Source of the DNA: Candidatus Bathyarchaeota archaeon
GTDB taxonomy: Archaea > Thermoproteota > Bathyarchaeia > TCS64
Length of the DNA stretch: 27,647 nucleotides
NCBI GenBank assembly: GCA_030601645.1
Contig: JAUWBQ010000007.1
Location: forward strand, 1-27,647
Direction: 5' to 3'
Positions 16,537-24,793 of this stretch are shown piece by piece. The translations under genes were made by a program, and so were the position numbers. How positions within the stretch are numbered: position 1 is the first letter of the stretch; each line of letters opens with the position of its first letter. The notes beneath the pieces were generated by a model. It saw only the letters and a program-made list of their open reading frames with translations, did no database searches and was not told where the DNA came from.

Positions 16537-16590
16537 ATTGGTAATTCGGCTTGATAACCAATTGCTAACAGCCATTTGCCAATTACCAAC
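16537..16590. repeat. Interlocked short inverted repeats between isomerase and DUF1989 copy 2
   Basis: TTGGTAATT (16538-16546) pairs with AATTACCAA (16581-16589); inside, ACCAATT (16557-16563) can also pair with the first arm's AATTGGT. This gives alternative hairpins in a 117-base gap inside a probable operon. It could be an mRNA processing or attenuation structure, or a miniature repeat. Confidence 0.45.
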
Positions 16591-16639
16591 CGACTATTTT
16601 ATTTTTGGAACCGCCTTAATATAAAAAAGGAGAGTAGTT

Positions 16640-17437
16640 ATGGTCCCATGGAAACACCCTATGCCCCCCTTCCCCCAGGAGTTCTTTGAGGAGGTCCGTC
16701 GGGCCAAGCCCGCGTTCAAAAAGATAGATGATTTTGTCATCAGTGTTGAGGAAAAAGGGAAGGCTTGGCTTGTCAAAAAGGGTCAGTCGACTCGAATTGT
16801 TTGCATTGAGCAGGCGCAGCTCACCGACGTCTGCCTTTGGAATGCACACGATCCCAAAGAACGTTTCTGGAATGATTACACCCTGTGCCGCGAGACCCCT
16901 TTCCTGAGCACCTATAGCCGGCTATGGAGCAACCTGCCCATGTTCCGGCCGATGATGACCATCATCGAGGACACGGTAGAGACCGTAAAAAACCATCCTG
17001 GCGACCATCATCACTACTGCTTCGGGTCCCACTGTAATCCCTCCTTTTGGTATTGGGCGCTCAGAGATAAGAACCATCCCTTTGTAACCGAAAACAACTG
17101 CTGGTTAAACCTTCAGCACGCGATCGAACCCTTCGGGCTAGCCTCGGAGGACGTGCACGACAATATCAACTTTTTCACGAAGACCCATTGGGAAAACGAC
17201 GGTACCCATCCGGTGCGACCCAGTGATGCCAAGAAGGGCGACTACGTAGAGCTCTACGCGGAGATGGATGTTCTGATAGCCGCCTCTCTTTGCCCCAGCG
17301 GGGCAGGCGTCTACCATTGGAGCGAAGCGGATAAGGATACGATCAGTCCTCTGGGGATCGAGATCTATGACACCGGCATCGAACCGTTGGAGTATGAACA
17401 CGTGTTGGGCCCGGCAGGATATAAGATTCAGGGCTAG
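16640..17437 (+). CDS. DUF1989 (urea carboxylase-associated-like) protein, copy 2
   Basis: A 265-residue paralogue of the protein at 2527-3351. It has the same start (W-x-HPMPPFP), the HHYCFGSHCNP centre, NNCWLNL (one Cys fewer than copy 1, which has NCWCNL), VHDNINFF, GDYVELYAEMDV and SLCPSG. It lacks the short Lys-rich tail of copy 1. AAAGGAGAG (16626-16634) is a strong Shine-Dalgarno before ATG 16640. It belongs to the second isomerase/DUF1989 pair and is followed after 49 bases by a URO-D-family gene. Related DUF1989 proteins are carboxyguanidine deiminases; here no guanidine pathway gene is nearby, so I leave the reaction open. Confidence 0.8.
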   Translation: MVPWKHPMPPFPQEFFEEVRRAKPAFKKIDDFVISVEEKGKAWLVKKGQSTRIVCIEQAQLTDVCLWNAHDPKERFWNDYTLCRETPFLSTYSRLWSNLPMFRPMMTIIEDTVETVKNHPGDHHHYCFGSHCNPSFWYWALRDKNHPFVTENNCWLNLQHAIEPFGLASEDVHDNINFFTKTHWENDGTHPVRPSDAKKGDYVELYAEMDVLIAASLCPSGAGVYHWSEADKDTISPLGIEIYDTGIEPLEYEHVLGPAGYKIQG

Positions 17438-17458
17438 CTCGTATTGACTGTTTCAAAC

Positions 17459-17470
17459 GATATATAAAAT
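17459..17470 (+). promoter_or_regulatory. TATA-like box of the second URO-D-family gene
   Basis: GATATATAAAAT is centred about 23 bases before ATG 17487. It could give a leaderless transcript independent of the preceding DUF1989 gene. Confidence 0.4.
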
Positions 17471-17486
17471 CAAGTAGGCAACTAAA

Positions 17487-18728
17487 ATGCCCCGGTCCAA
17501 CACCATTCAGCGGCTGCTAGACAAAGTTGAGGAGCTGTATGTTCATCCGCGCAACCAAGAGAACCTGAAGAAGTGGGTGCCACAGCCAAAGCGTGCCCTT
17601 GACAACAAGTGGCGTGGGGTGGCTACGCCGGTCGATGTGACCAGTGGCAAAATCCCAATTGTGGTAAATTTAGAACCGTCATTCAGGTCAAACGTTTTTA
17701 ATTATACCGTGGATGACTATTTTCACAGCCCTGAGGTTTATCTTGAGAATTTTCTCAAGCACGAGATCTTTCGTTTCACTGAAATTCAAGATGACGTGCC
17801 ACTTCTTCGTTACATCCCGATATATCGTACTGCCTATTTTGAAGCTTCCCTGTGCGGTGCTGAAATAGTCTACTTAGATGATCATGATGCGGTGCTTCCC
17901 GACACACCCCATCTAAAGAATCTTTCAGACGTTGATACCCTGACTCTCGTTGATTTCAACCAAGGTGAGGCGATGTCCTACGCTAAACAACTGTATGAAT
18001 ATGTCTGCGAGCAGGTCCGGGGTCGAGAGATCACCGTTTCGTTTATGGAATGGTTGCGGAATCCTTTCGGGGTGGCGACATGGTTATATGGTGAGCAGGA
18101 ACTCGTGGCGGCGATGACATCGGATCCAGAAGGCGTGCATCGATTGATGCGTTATACGACCGAGTCAAGGAAGGTGTGGACGCGCCAACGAGTCGAATGC
18201 TTGGGTGAAGAAGACTTTGCGACGGCGCCAATATACAGTGATACGGTGAGAGGGTCTTTAATTTCTCCGGAACAGTATCTGGAATTTGTACAGCCATATG
18301 AGCTGGAAATAGCTGAAATGCACGGTGGCATCTACTATTTTCATTGCTGCGGGAGCACTACGGAACTGCTCGATCAGCTCGGTGATTTACCAGTCGACTT
18401 GTTTCATGTTGGCCCCTGGACTGATGTACAGAAAGCGGCTGAAGTGTGGGGCTCCAAGGGCACTGCCCTTGAAATATGTTTGCAAAAACATGGGGAGTAT
18501 GGCCCTAGTTCTTGGCAGGCTAAGGATGACGTGTTTCGGGCATCACCCGAAGAAATTGAGATCATGATTCGAAATAAGATTAGCCAGACCGTTGAGGGAG
18601 GTGCAACTGCGTTTTGTATCGAAGCAGGTCCGTTGCACCGAACGAAGAACGGCCCCGAACAGGATGTCAAATCGATTAAGCAATGGATGCACATCGCCCG
18701 GACCACACTGGCGAGTTTGGATGCTTAA
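17487..18728 (+). CDS. URO-D-family protein, divergent (methyltransferase-like)
   Basis: A 413-residue, divergent member of the uroporphyrinogen decarboxylase superfamily. Its C-terminal half has YYFHCCGS (His286, Cys287, Cys288), the zinc-site position of corrinoid methyltransferases, then the DLFHVGPWTD and ALEICLQKHG strands. The N-terminal 150 residues are unlike the gene at 11236 and lack its YSPRERVL start. Such long members are often found beside sugar or amino-acid catabolism genes with no known reaction. No second corrinoid protein is adjacent; it could use the one at 12418. It follows DUF1989 copy 2 and precedes the third M19-like gene. Methyl transfer is inference only. Confidence 0.75.
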   Translation: MPRSNTIQRLLDKVEELYVHPRNQENLKKWVPQPKRALDNKWRGVATPVDVTSGKIPIVVNLEPSFRSNVFNYTVDDYFHSPEVYLENFLKHEIFRFTEIQDDVPLLRYIPIYRTAYFEASLCGAEIVYLDDHDAVLPDTPHLKNLSDVDTLTLVDFNQGEAMSYAKQLYEYVCEQVRGREITVSFMEWLRNPFGVATWLYGEQELVAAMTSDPEGVHRLMRYTTESRKVWTRQRVECLGEEDFATAPIYSDTVRGSLISPEQYLEFVQPYELEIAEMHGGIYYFHCCGSTTELLDQLGDLPVDLFHVGPWTDVQKAAEVWGSKGTALEICLQKHGEYGPSSWQAKDDVFRASPEEIEIMIRNKISQTVEGGATAFCIEAGPLHRTKNGPEQDVKSIKQWMHIARTTLASLDA

Positions 18729-18860
18729 CAAAAGTGCGCCCTTTCATATACTGTACTGCATTGTTGGCGATCGTCGATAACCCCGTGTATATTCTTTAAC
18801 GCTCACAAGTAACGCCCTGAAGAGACATTCATTCCCCCAATAGGAGCGAAGAAAATCTTG

Positions 18861-18908
18861 CTTGAAAATTTTTTATACGTTATGCGCTCCCCTGTTCATT
18901 GATTTAAA
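18861..18908 (+). promoter_or_regulatory. Promoter of M19-like gene C
   Basis: CTTGAAAATTTTTTATACG leads into TTAT; the TATA box (18868-18883) is centred about 32 bases before TTG 18909. GTTCATTGATTTAAATTGG follows, as in genes A and B. Confidence 0.6.
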
Positions 18909-19979
18909 TTGGTTAAAAATAACATATTCGAGCTTAGCAAAAAAGAGTTGGACAGATCGAGGGAACTTCATGAGAAGGCGATCTTCGTGGTTCCGACGAG
19001 CGGCACCTTCGTACAGCACTGGCATAAAGAATATTATGATAAGCTGCTCAGAGGGGGCGTTGTTCTCTACAATCTAGAACTTGAAGGCAACAACTTTCGG
19101 CAGGTCACAGATCATCTAGTAAAATACAACGAAAAACTAGACAACATAGGCAGAGAAAACATAATCATCGCTAAAGAATCAGAGGATGTATATCGGGCAA
19201 AACGAGAAGGAAAAGTGTCCTTTTTCATCTGCTCCCAGCACGGAGCTGTTATAGAGAGGGACACAGGGCTGCTGAAAATATTCTATGATCTAGGAATGAG
19301 AGTTTTCGGCCTCTGCTACAGCCTGAGAAACTACATAGCGGACGGGTGCAACGAGATCACAGACGCCGGCCTCAGCGCGTTCGGCCAGAGGGTCGTCAAG
19401 AAGTGCAACGACCTCGGCATGGTTATAGACCTGTCTCACGTGGGGCGTCAGTCCAGCCTCGAGGCCATCGAGCTCTCGAAGGACCCGGTGTGCTTCACAC
19501 ACTCAAATGCGATGAAGGTGTATCGAAGCAGAAGAAACCTCTACGATGACCAGATTCAGGCCATAGGCGAGAGGAACGGGGTGATCGGTGTAAACGGATG
19601 GGGGCCCATGGTGAAGCAGCTGACGTCCAACGAGGACAAACCCACTCTTAGCGATATGCTCGACCACCTGGACTACATGGTCGACCTGATCGACGTGGAC
19701 CACGTCGGCATGGGGCTGGACGTCGGCTGGGGTAGGACTGCGGAGGAGGTGGAATCGGACAAGATGATGCCCGGGTTCAGCGCCGGCGCTGAGCGTATTA
19801 CGATGTCGGGGCCCTATGAGTACAGCCATCACAACTGGTATGTCAAGGAGCTTTGGGACCCCGAGGATTGGCCGTTGATAACCGATGGCCTGGTCTCCAG
19901 GGGTTACTCGGACGGTGAGATCTTGAAGATCCTCGGAGAGAACTTTATGCGGGTTTTCAAGGCGGTCTGGGACAAATAG
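18909..19979 (+). CDS. M19 membrane dipeptidase-like protein C, altered metal site
   Basis: A 356-residue third paralogue with LSHVG (His177), FTHSN (His198), the RSRRN arginines and GLDVGW (Asp271). The N-terminal metal motif is even further from HxD (VVPTSGT, with no Asp), and Gln110 again replaces the bridging Glu (SQHG). The middle and 3' parts share long near-identical nucleotide blocks with gene A (the stretch around 19336-19430, and the end), while the first 100 codons differ more. It reads into the aspartoacylase-like gene only 21 bases later, so the two are probably co-transcribed. Activity cannot be assumed to be dipeptidase. Confidence 0.82.
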   Translation: MVKNNIFELSKKELDRSRELHEKAIFVVPTSGTFVQHWHKEYYDKLLRGGVVLYNLELEGNNFRQVTDHLVKYNEKLDNIGRENIIIAKESEDVYRAKREGKVSFFICSQHGAVIERDTGLLKIFYDLGMRVFGLCYSLRNYIADGCNEITDAGLSAFGQRVVKKCNDLGMVIDLSHVGRQSSLEAIELSKDPVCFTHSNAMKVYRSRRNLYDDQIQAIGERNGVIGVNGWGPMVKQLTSNEDKPTLSDMLDHLDYMVDLIDVDHVGMGLDVGWGRTAEEVESDKMMPGFSAGAERITMSGPYEYSHHNWYVKELWDPEDWPLITDGLVSRGYSDGEILKILGENFMRVFKAVWDK

Positions 19980-20000
19980 ACTGTGTAAGGCGTGGATTTA

Positions 20001-21080
20001 ATGAACCCTAAAGTTCTCAAAGTTGGCGAAGTCTCCGCAAAGAGGGGAGAGAAGACGACGGGGAAGCTAACCACATTTTACATGAGAGATGGCTCGCAGG
20101 TCGACATCCCCGTACTACTGATTAATGGAGCAAAAGAAGGCCCGATCGTCTCATCTGTAAGCGGACGCCATTCCAATGAGCTTCCAGGAACCCTTTCAAC
20201 CATTGAGATCTTCAAGATGCTGGATCCCATGGATGTGAGCGGGGCTTTCATCGGCATCCCCATGGCTACCCCCACCGCGTTGCACCATGGTTGGCGCGTG
20301 AACACCCTAGACCTAAGGGAGATGACTTGGCCAGGCCATCCCGGGGGGACCATAACCCAGAGGATATCATACGCGGTTTTCAAACATGTATACGAGCCAG
20401 CCGACCTGTTTCTGTCCCTCCACGCCAACTTCAAGCCCTGCATCCCTTACTGCCGGGCGGAAACGACAGCGGACGAGGAGATAAACATCTGGGCCGATAA
20501 TATCGCGAGATCCACAGGGATCACAAACATCAACACTCCGGGGGTCAATGAGTTCCCTCCGAAGCCAGATCCATTCTTCCCCGACCGACCTCCAAAGGCG
20601 GTGGTATTCATCGAAGCTGAGGGGGCGAACACAATAGAGGAGAGGCCCGTACGAGCGACCCGGAAGGGGCAGCTCAACGCGATGAAGACGGCGGGTCTGG
20701 TAGAGGGAGAACTAGAGGACATGGATGGCGATTGTGTGACCCTTCATCCACCGAAGGGATACGGTTTCGCAGCCTATATTCCTCCTGAGGCAGGATATCG
20801 CGGAAATAGGATATACGCCAGGCGGGGAGGTCTACTGATCAAGGAAGCCGAAGACGCTTTCATCGGGAGGAAGATAGAAGAGGGCACAATAATCGCCAGG
20901 GTGATCGATCTCTACGGCGAAGAAGTAGAGGTGATCCGGGCGCCTAGCGACGGGTATATCTGGGCATGGCCACTAAGGACTGATTCAGGCTTGCCTTGTC
21001 CGGCCGTGTATACCGGTTCTGAGGTAGCCTATTGGTTTGTAGAGAAGGAGCTCAGAGAGCCCTACAAATCCTTATACTGA
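20001..21080 (+). CDS. Succinylglutamate desuccinylase/aspartoacylase family protein
   Basis: A 359-residue zinc-dependent deacylase-like protein. Zinc ligands are visible as GRHSNE (the H-x-x-E motif) and the later His in LSLHAN. NTLDLRE corresponds to the substrate-binding Asn-Arg region, and FIEAEG supplies the likely catalytic Glu. The C-terminal half is a beta-rich domain usual for the family. It would remove an acyl group from an N-acyl amino acid, or act as a small carboxypeptidase. ATG 20001 is favoured by TAAGG at 19986-19990; GTG 19992 is possible. It sits in one transcription unit with M19-like gene C, suggesting successive steps on one substrate. Confidence 0.8.
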   Translation: MNPKVLKVGEVSAKRGEKTTGKLTTFYMRDGSQVDIPVLLINGAKEGPIVSSVSGRHSNELPGTLSTIEIFKMLDPMDVSGAFIGIPMATPTALHHGWRVNTLDLREMTWPGHPGGTITQRISYAVFKHVYEPADLFLSLHANFKPCIPYCRAETTADEEINIWADNIARSTGITNINTPGVNEFPPKPDPFFPDRPPKAVVFIEAEGANTIEERPVRATRKGQLNAMKTAGLVEGELEDMDGDCVTLHPPKGYGFAAYIPPEAGYRGNRIYARRGGLLIKEAEDAFIGRKIEEGTIIARVIDLYGEEVEVIRAPSDGYIWAWPLRTDSGLPCPAVYTGSEVAYWFVEKELREPYKSLY

Positions 21081-21092
21081 CCCAACACACCC

Positions 21093-21116
21093 TCTTTTCA
21101 TTTTAATTCTTTTTTA
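21093..21116 (+). terminator. T-rich terminator after the aspartoacylase-like gene
   Basis: TCTTTTCATTTTAATTCTTTTTT is a T-rich tract 12 bases after the stop with no stem before it, the normal form of an archaeal intrinsic terminator. Confidence 0.5.
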
Positions 21117-21138
21117 AGCTCGTTTTTATCGTGGTTGT

Positions 21139-21157
21139 AAAAGGTTATATTTCATAT
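21139..21157 (+). promoter_or_regulatory. TATA-like promoter of the cysteine-synthase-like gene
   Basis: AAAAGGTTATATTTCATA is centred about 30 bases before ATG 21178. With no Shine-Dalgarno present, it supports that ATG as a leaderless start rather than TTG 21169. Confidence 0.5.
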
Positions 21158-21177
21158 AATTTGTACATTTGTTAGCT

Positions 21178-22137
21178 ATGAAAGTCGTAAATAGCATTCT
21201 GGAATTGATAGGAGAAACCCCCCTCCTGAACCTTGAAAGAATAACCAAAGGTGTTGAGGCGAATGTCTATGGCAAACTAGAGTTTTTCAACCCGACTGGG
21301 AGTCTTAAGGATAGAATAGCGCTGTATATGATCGAGCAAGCTGAGAAAAAAGGGATGTTGATGCCGGGTCACACTATTGTGGAGGCTAGCACGGGCAACA
21401 CCGGCATTTCGCTCTCCTTTGCGGGCATGATGAAGGGCTATAAAGTAAAGATTTTTGAGACCATCCCCGGGAGTGCGGGTGAAGAGAAGATTAAAACGAT
21501 GGAAAACTTCGGTGCAGAGGTAGTGATTCTCAAGACTGACGATGTCAAAAAATTAGAGGGTAAAAGCGTTCCCGGGGCGGAGATTGAACTCCCTGGGAGG
21601 AGAATCTGTCTGGATCTCGAAAGAAAAAATCAGGATATCTGGTGGGCCAGGCAGTTCAGCAACCCGGACAACGTCGAGGCTCAGAAAGAGACGGGGAGAG
21701 AGATACTGTCTCAACTCGACAACAAAGTCGATGTGTTCGTGGCATCCATAGGGACCGGGGGGACCCTCATGGGGATTGCCGAGGCGTTGAAGAACGAGCT
21801 ACCGGATGTCAAAGTCGTCGGCGTGCAACCGGTGGATTCCAAGTTTTGGATCACCCCCGGCCAGCCCTATCCCAGAAGCGAGATACAAGGGGGCATAATC
21901 GCGGACATGCTGGAGATAGAGGGGTTGATCGACGAGGTGGTCGCGGTCTCCGATGCGGATGCCGTGGGGATGATGCATCGGCTGTGGAGAGAGGAGGGGG
22001 TCTTCGCGGGGGCATCCTCCGGAGCCAACGTGCTCGTTTCATTGAAAGAGGCAAAGAGACTCAGTTCCGGGAACGTGGTCACAGTCTTCCCAGACAGCGG
22101 CAACCGCTACCTCACAGAAGAACACTATGTCACATAA
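21178..22137 (+). CDS. PLP-dependent cysteine synthase family protein
   Basis: A 319-residue fold-type II PLP enzyme. It has NPTGSLKDR with the Schiff-base Lys, the substrate loop ASTGNTG, the phosphate-binding SIGTGGT and a C-terminal PDSGNRYL whose Ser contacts the PLP ring. This is the pattern of O-acetylserine sulfhydrylase/cystathionine beta-synthase-like proteins. A short insert around KSVPGAEIELPG is unusual and may shape substrate choice. It could synthesise cysteine, or act as a beta-elimination or replacement enzyme in amino-acid breakdown, which fits the surrounding catabolic genes. It ends 22 bases from the convergent aminotransferase gene. Confidence 0.85.
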   Translation: MKVVNSILELIGETPLLNLERITKGVEANVYGKLEFFNPTGSLKDRIALYMIEQAEKKGMLMPGHTIVEASTGNTGISLSFAGMMKGYKVKIFETIPGSAGEEKIKTMENFGAEVVILKTDDVKKLEGKSVPGAEIELPGRRICLDLERKNQDIWWARQFSNPDNVEAQKETGREILSQLDNKVDVFVASIGTGGTLMGIAEALKNELPDVKVVGVQPVDSKFWITPGQPYPRSEIQGGIIADMLEIEGLIDEVVAVSDADAVGMMHRLWREEGVFAGASSGANVLVSLKEAKRLSSGNVVTVFPDSGNRYLTEEHYVT

Positions 22138-22159
22138 GTTATATGATGACCCTCAGAAG

Positions 22160-23317
22160 TCACCGACTCATATTTTTAGCGTGGTCTTCGATTGCGTCGG
22201 CGACTTTTTCGAGGGTCTCCAAAGGTTTGACCAGCGGTATCCTCATGTAACCTTCTGTGCTCTCTCCGAAGCATGTTCCAGAGTATGTCAAGACTTTTTG
22301 CTCCTTCAGTAGCGTTTCACAGAACTCCTCGGACTTCCCGAAGACCTTGATGTCCGGGAAGACGTAGAATGCGCCCTCAGGCATCGGGCACTCTATGCCG
22401 TCGATCTCATCCAGACGGGAGGCAAAGTATCGTCTTCTCCTGTCATACTCCCTCACCATCTTCTCAACGGGTTCCCAGGGGCCTTTCAAGGCCGCAAGGC
22501 CTGCCCGTTGCACAAAGGTGCTGGGTCGATAGCCGAGGGGGATCTTCGCTATACGGGTTGCGAGGGGCTCATCTGTGAGTATGTATCCCAGGCGCCAACC
22601 TGTCATGGCCCATGTCTTGGAGAAGCTGTTGCTGACCAAGGTTCTCTCCTTCATGCCTGGCAGGGAAGCAATGCTGACGTGTTCTCTCCCGTCCCAGACG
22701 AACTCGTTATAGACCTCGTCTGACAGGACTAGTAGGTCCCTCTGCTGGGCTAAATCGGCCACTTCGGCCAGTTCCTCTTTTGTCAGAGTCGTGCCCGACG
22801 GGTTGTTCGGGGTGCAGAGCATTATCATCTTCGTCTTGGGCGTCACGCTCTCCCTGAGCCTCTCGATATCGATGTGGAATCCATTCTCTTGATCCAGGGG
22901 GACTTGCACCATCTTGGCCCCCAGATACTTGAGGATGACCTCGTAGACCATGTAATAGGGCTCAAGGACGATCACCTCTTCCCCAGGGTTGACTGTGCCG
23001 GCAAGGGACAGGTACAAGGCAAGGCCGCTCCCGGCGGTCACTATCGCCTCTGAGGGCTTCCAGTCGATTCCATACTTGCTGTGGTACTCGGCCAGAGCCT
23101 CTCTAAGGTCGTTCCGCCCTGGCGTGGGTGGGTAGTGCGTCAACCCTTCCTTCAAGGCTTTGATAGCCGCGTCTCTGATGAATTTAGGTGTCTCGAAGTC
23201 CGGGTCTCCCGGGCATAGGTTGATGACGCCCTCCATTTTCGAGGCGAGGGCAGGCAGTCTAAGGTAATCTGGTCTCTCCAAGTTGCTGATACGTTTCTCC
23301 AGATATCTATCGATCAT
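22160..23317 (-). CDS. Class I/II aminotransferase
   Basis: A 385-residue PLP aminotransferase of the AspC/alanine aminotransferase-like group. It has CPGDPDFETP near the N-terminus, TPNNPSGT, LSDEVYNEF (Asp for the PLP nitrogen), SFSKTWAMTGWRLGY with the Schiff-base Lys, and a C-terminal YMRIPL Arg that binds the substrate carboxylate. It should convert amino acids to 2-oxoacids using 2-oxoglutarate or pyruvate as acceptor. That would feed the indolepyruvate-type oxidoreductase encoded at 24794-27289. ATG 23317 is the first in-frame start. Amino-acid preference cannot be read from the sequence. Confidence 0.88.
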   Translation of the reverse strand: MIDRYLEKRISNLERPDYLRLPALASKMEGVINLCPGDPDFETPKFIRDAAIKALKEGLTHYPPTPGRNDLREALAEYHSKYGIDWKPSEAIVTAGSGLALYLSLAGTVNPGEEVIVLEPYYMVYEVILKYLGAKMVQVPLDQENGFHIDIERLRESVTPKTKMIMLCTPNNPSGTTLTKEELAEVADLAQQRDLLVLSDEVYNEFVWDGREHVSIASLPGMKERTLVSNSFSKTWAMTGWRLGYILTDEPLATRIAKIPLGYRPSTFVQRAGLAALKGPWEPVEKMVREYDRRRRYFASRLDEIDGIECPMPEGAFYVFPDIKVFGKSEEFCETLLKEQKVLTYSGTCFGESTEGYMRIPLVKPLETLEKVADAIEDHAKNMSR

Positions 23318-23578
23318 TAATACTCACTATTGCTGAGCTTTGTTGCTTACTCGTAATAATATTTTATGTAATTAGATTCAGTTTCTGCCTAGATCGGTGA
23401 GTGTTTTATTATGAAATTTCGTAACTCGGAAAACAGCATCTATCCTCATTATAAGGCACCACCATTTACAAAGTAGAGTTGTACGTAGATCTTTGTAAGC
23501 GACGTTCCTTTTAAAGAAAATAGAAAAATAGAAGATTGCTCGTTCCAGTAAATCATTAAATATTTTAGAAAAATCGCC

Positions 23579-24571
23579 TTATTCTCCGGCTTCGGTGCTG
23601 ACTAGCTTATTGTACCTATCTGCATCGATATTGCGTCCAGTTAGGATCAAGACCACCTTCTGGTCCTTGACATCGATTTTACCAGCGAGGATGGCAGCCA
23701 AGCCAACAGCGGCGGAACCTTCTATCATCAACTGCTCTTCCCTCTGGAACACTCGCATCGCATGTATGATCTCGTCTTCCTCAACCAGCTTTACGCTTTC
23801 AATCAGGTTCCTCGATATCTCGAAGGTCAGAGGCGTGAACGTACCCATCAATCCGTCGGCAACTGAGGGTTTGATCTCTATCCTTTCGTGGCAGCGGCCA
23901 TCTCTGAGAGACAGATAAGCACCAGGCGCGGCGGTGGCCTCTACGCCCACGATCCTGGCCTTCTCTGAGACGGATTTCACGGCCGTAACGATCCCAGATA
24001 CAAGTCCTCCGCCCCCGATGGGAACAAGAATCATCTGCACATCGGGCAGATCTTCCATGATCTCGAGGCCTATCGTCCCCTGTCCTGCTATTATGAGCGG
24101 GTGGCTGTGGGAGTGGACGTAGGTACCATCGATCTCTTTCACATATCGTTGAGCCTCATCGAGGGCTTCGGTGTAATTTTTTCCGTGTAATATTGCTTCG
24201 GCCCCAAAGGACCGTATCTTCTCCAATTTTTTTGGATCGGCGCTCGTTGGGAGGAACACCTTCGTCGGAGGGCGACCCGAGATGCTCGCCGCGTATGAGA
24301 GACCCGTGCCGTGGTTGCCGCTCGAGGCCGTTACCAGACCCCGGTTCCTCTCTTCATCTGTCAAGGCGGAGACCATGTTGATCGCACCACGGACCTTAAA
24401 GGACCCTGTTAACTGCCAGCACTCCATCTTCAGGTAGATGTCACCGCCGGTTTTCCTGCTCAAGGCCGGAGAGTACAGCAGAGGTGTGCGCAGAATCCGA
24501 TTCTTCAGGCGCTTCCGGGCTAAGAAGATCTCTGAAGGCGAGAAAACGGGGTTAATTTTTGATATTGCCAT
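23579..24571 (-). CDS. Threonine/serine dehydratase-like PLP enzyme
   Basis: A 330-residue fold-type II PLP protein with LTGSFKVRGA (Schiff-base Lys), SSGNHGTGLSYAA, the phosphate loop PIGGGGL and a C-terminal LTGRNID. It has the catalytic domain of threonine dehydratase without the regulatory ACT domain, like catabolic forms. The expected reaction is threonine to 2-oxobutyrate plus ammonia, or serine to pyruvate. A related serine or aspartate racemase or eliminating enzyme cannot be excluded. The start is taken at ATG 24571; TTG 24583 lies four codons upstream. It shares the minus strand with the aminotransferase across a 261-base gap in which I see no gene. Confidence 0.82.
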   Translation of the reverse strand: MAISKINPVFSPSEIFLARKRLKNRILRTPLLYSPALSRKTGGDIYLKMECWQLTGSFKVRGAINMVSALTDEERNRGLVTASSGNHGTGLSYAASISGRPPTKVFLPTSADPKKLEKIRSFGAEAILHGKNYTEALDEAQRYVKEIDGTYVHSHSHPLIIAGQGTIGLEIMEDLPDVQMILVPIGGGGLVSGIVTAVKSVSEKARIVGVEATAAPGAYLSLRDGRCHERIEIKPSVADGLMGTFTPLTFEISRNLIESVKLVEEDEIIHAMRVFQREEQLMIEGSAAVGLAAILAGKIDVKDQKVVLILTGRNIDADRYNKLVSTEAGE

Positions 24572-24793
24572 TCGTATCCCCAATCTATTTGGTTACCAAG
24601 GTATATTCGTACAAAAGTGTATGGATAACAGCTGAATTATTCCAATTTTAGGATTACCAAATCAGGTGCTCTCTCTTGGACCCCTACCTGGAACTTGGGG
24701 TTCTATCCTTTGATAGGCTCAGGCGTCTATATGCAGGCGCGCACGCGCTCCGAAGGCCTTTTCTTGGGTGCTTCAGACCATTAGGGGATAGGA

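Noticed and set aside
1627..17437. Guanidine degradation operon based on DUF1989 alone
   Set aside because: No guanidine or urea carboxylase, allophanate hydrolase or guanidine riboswitch is visible, and each DUF1989 gene is single rather than a CgdA/CgdB pair.
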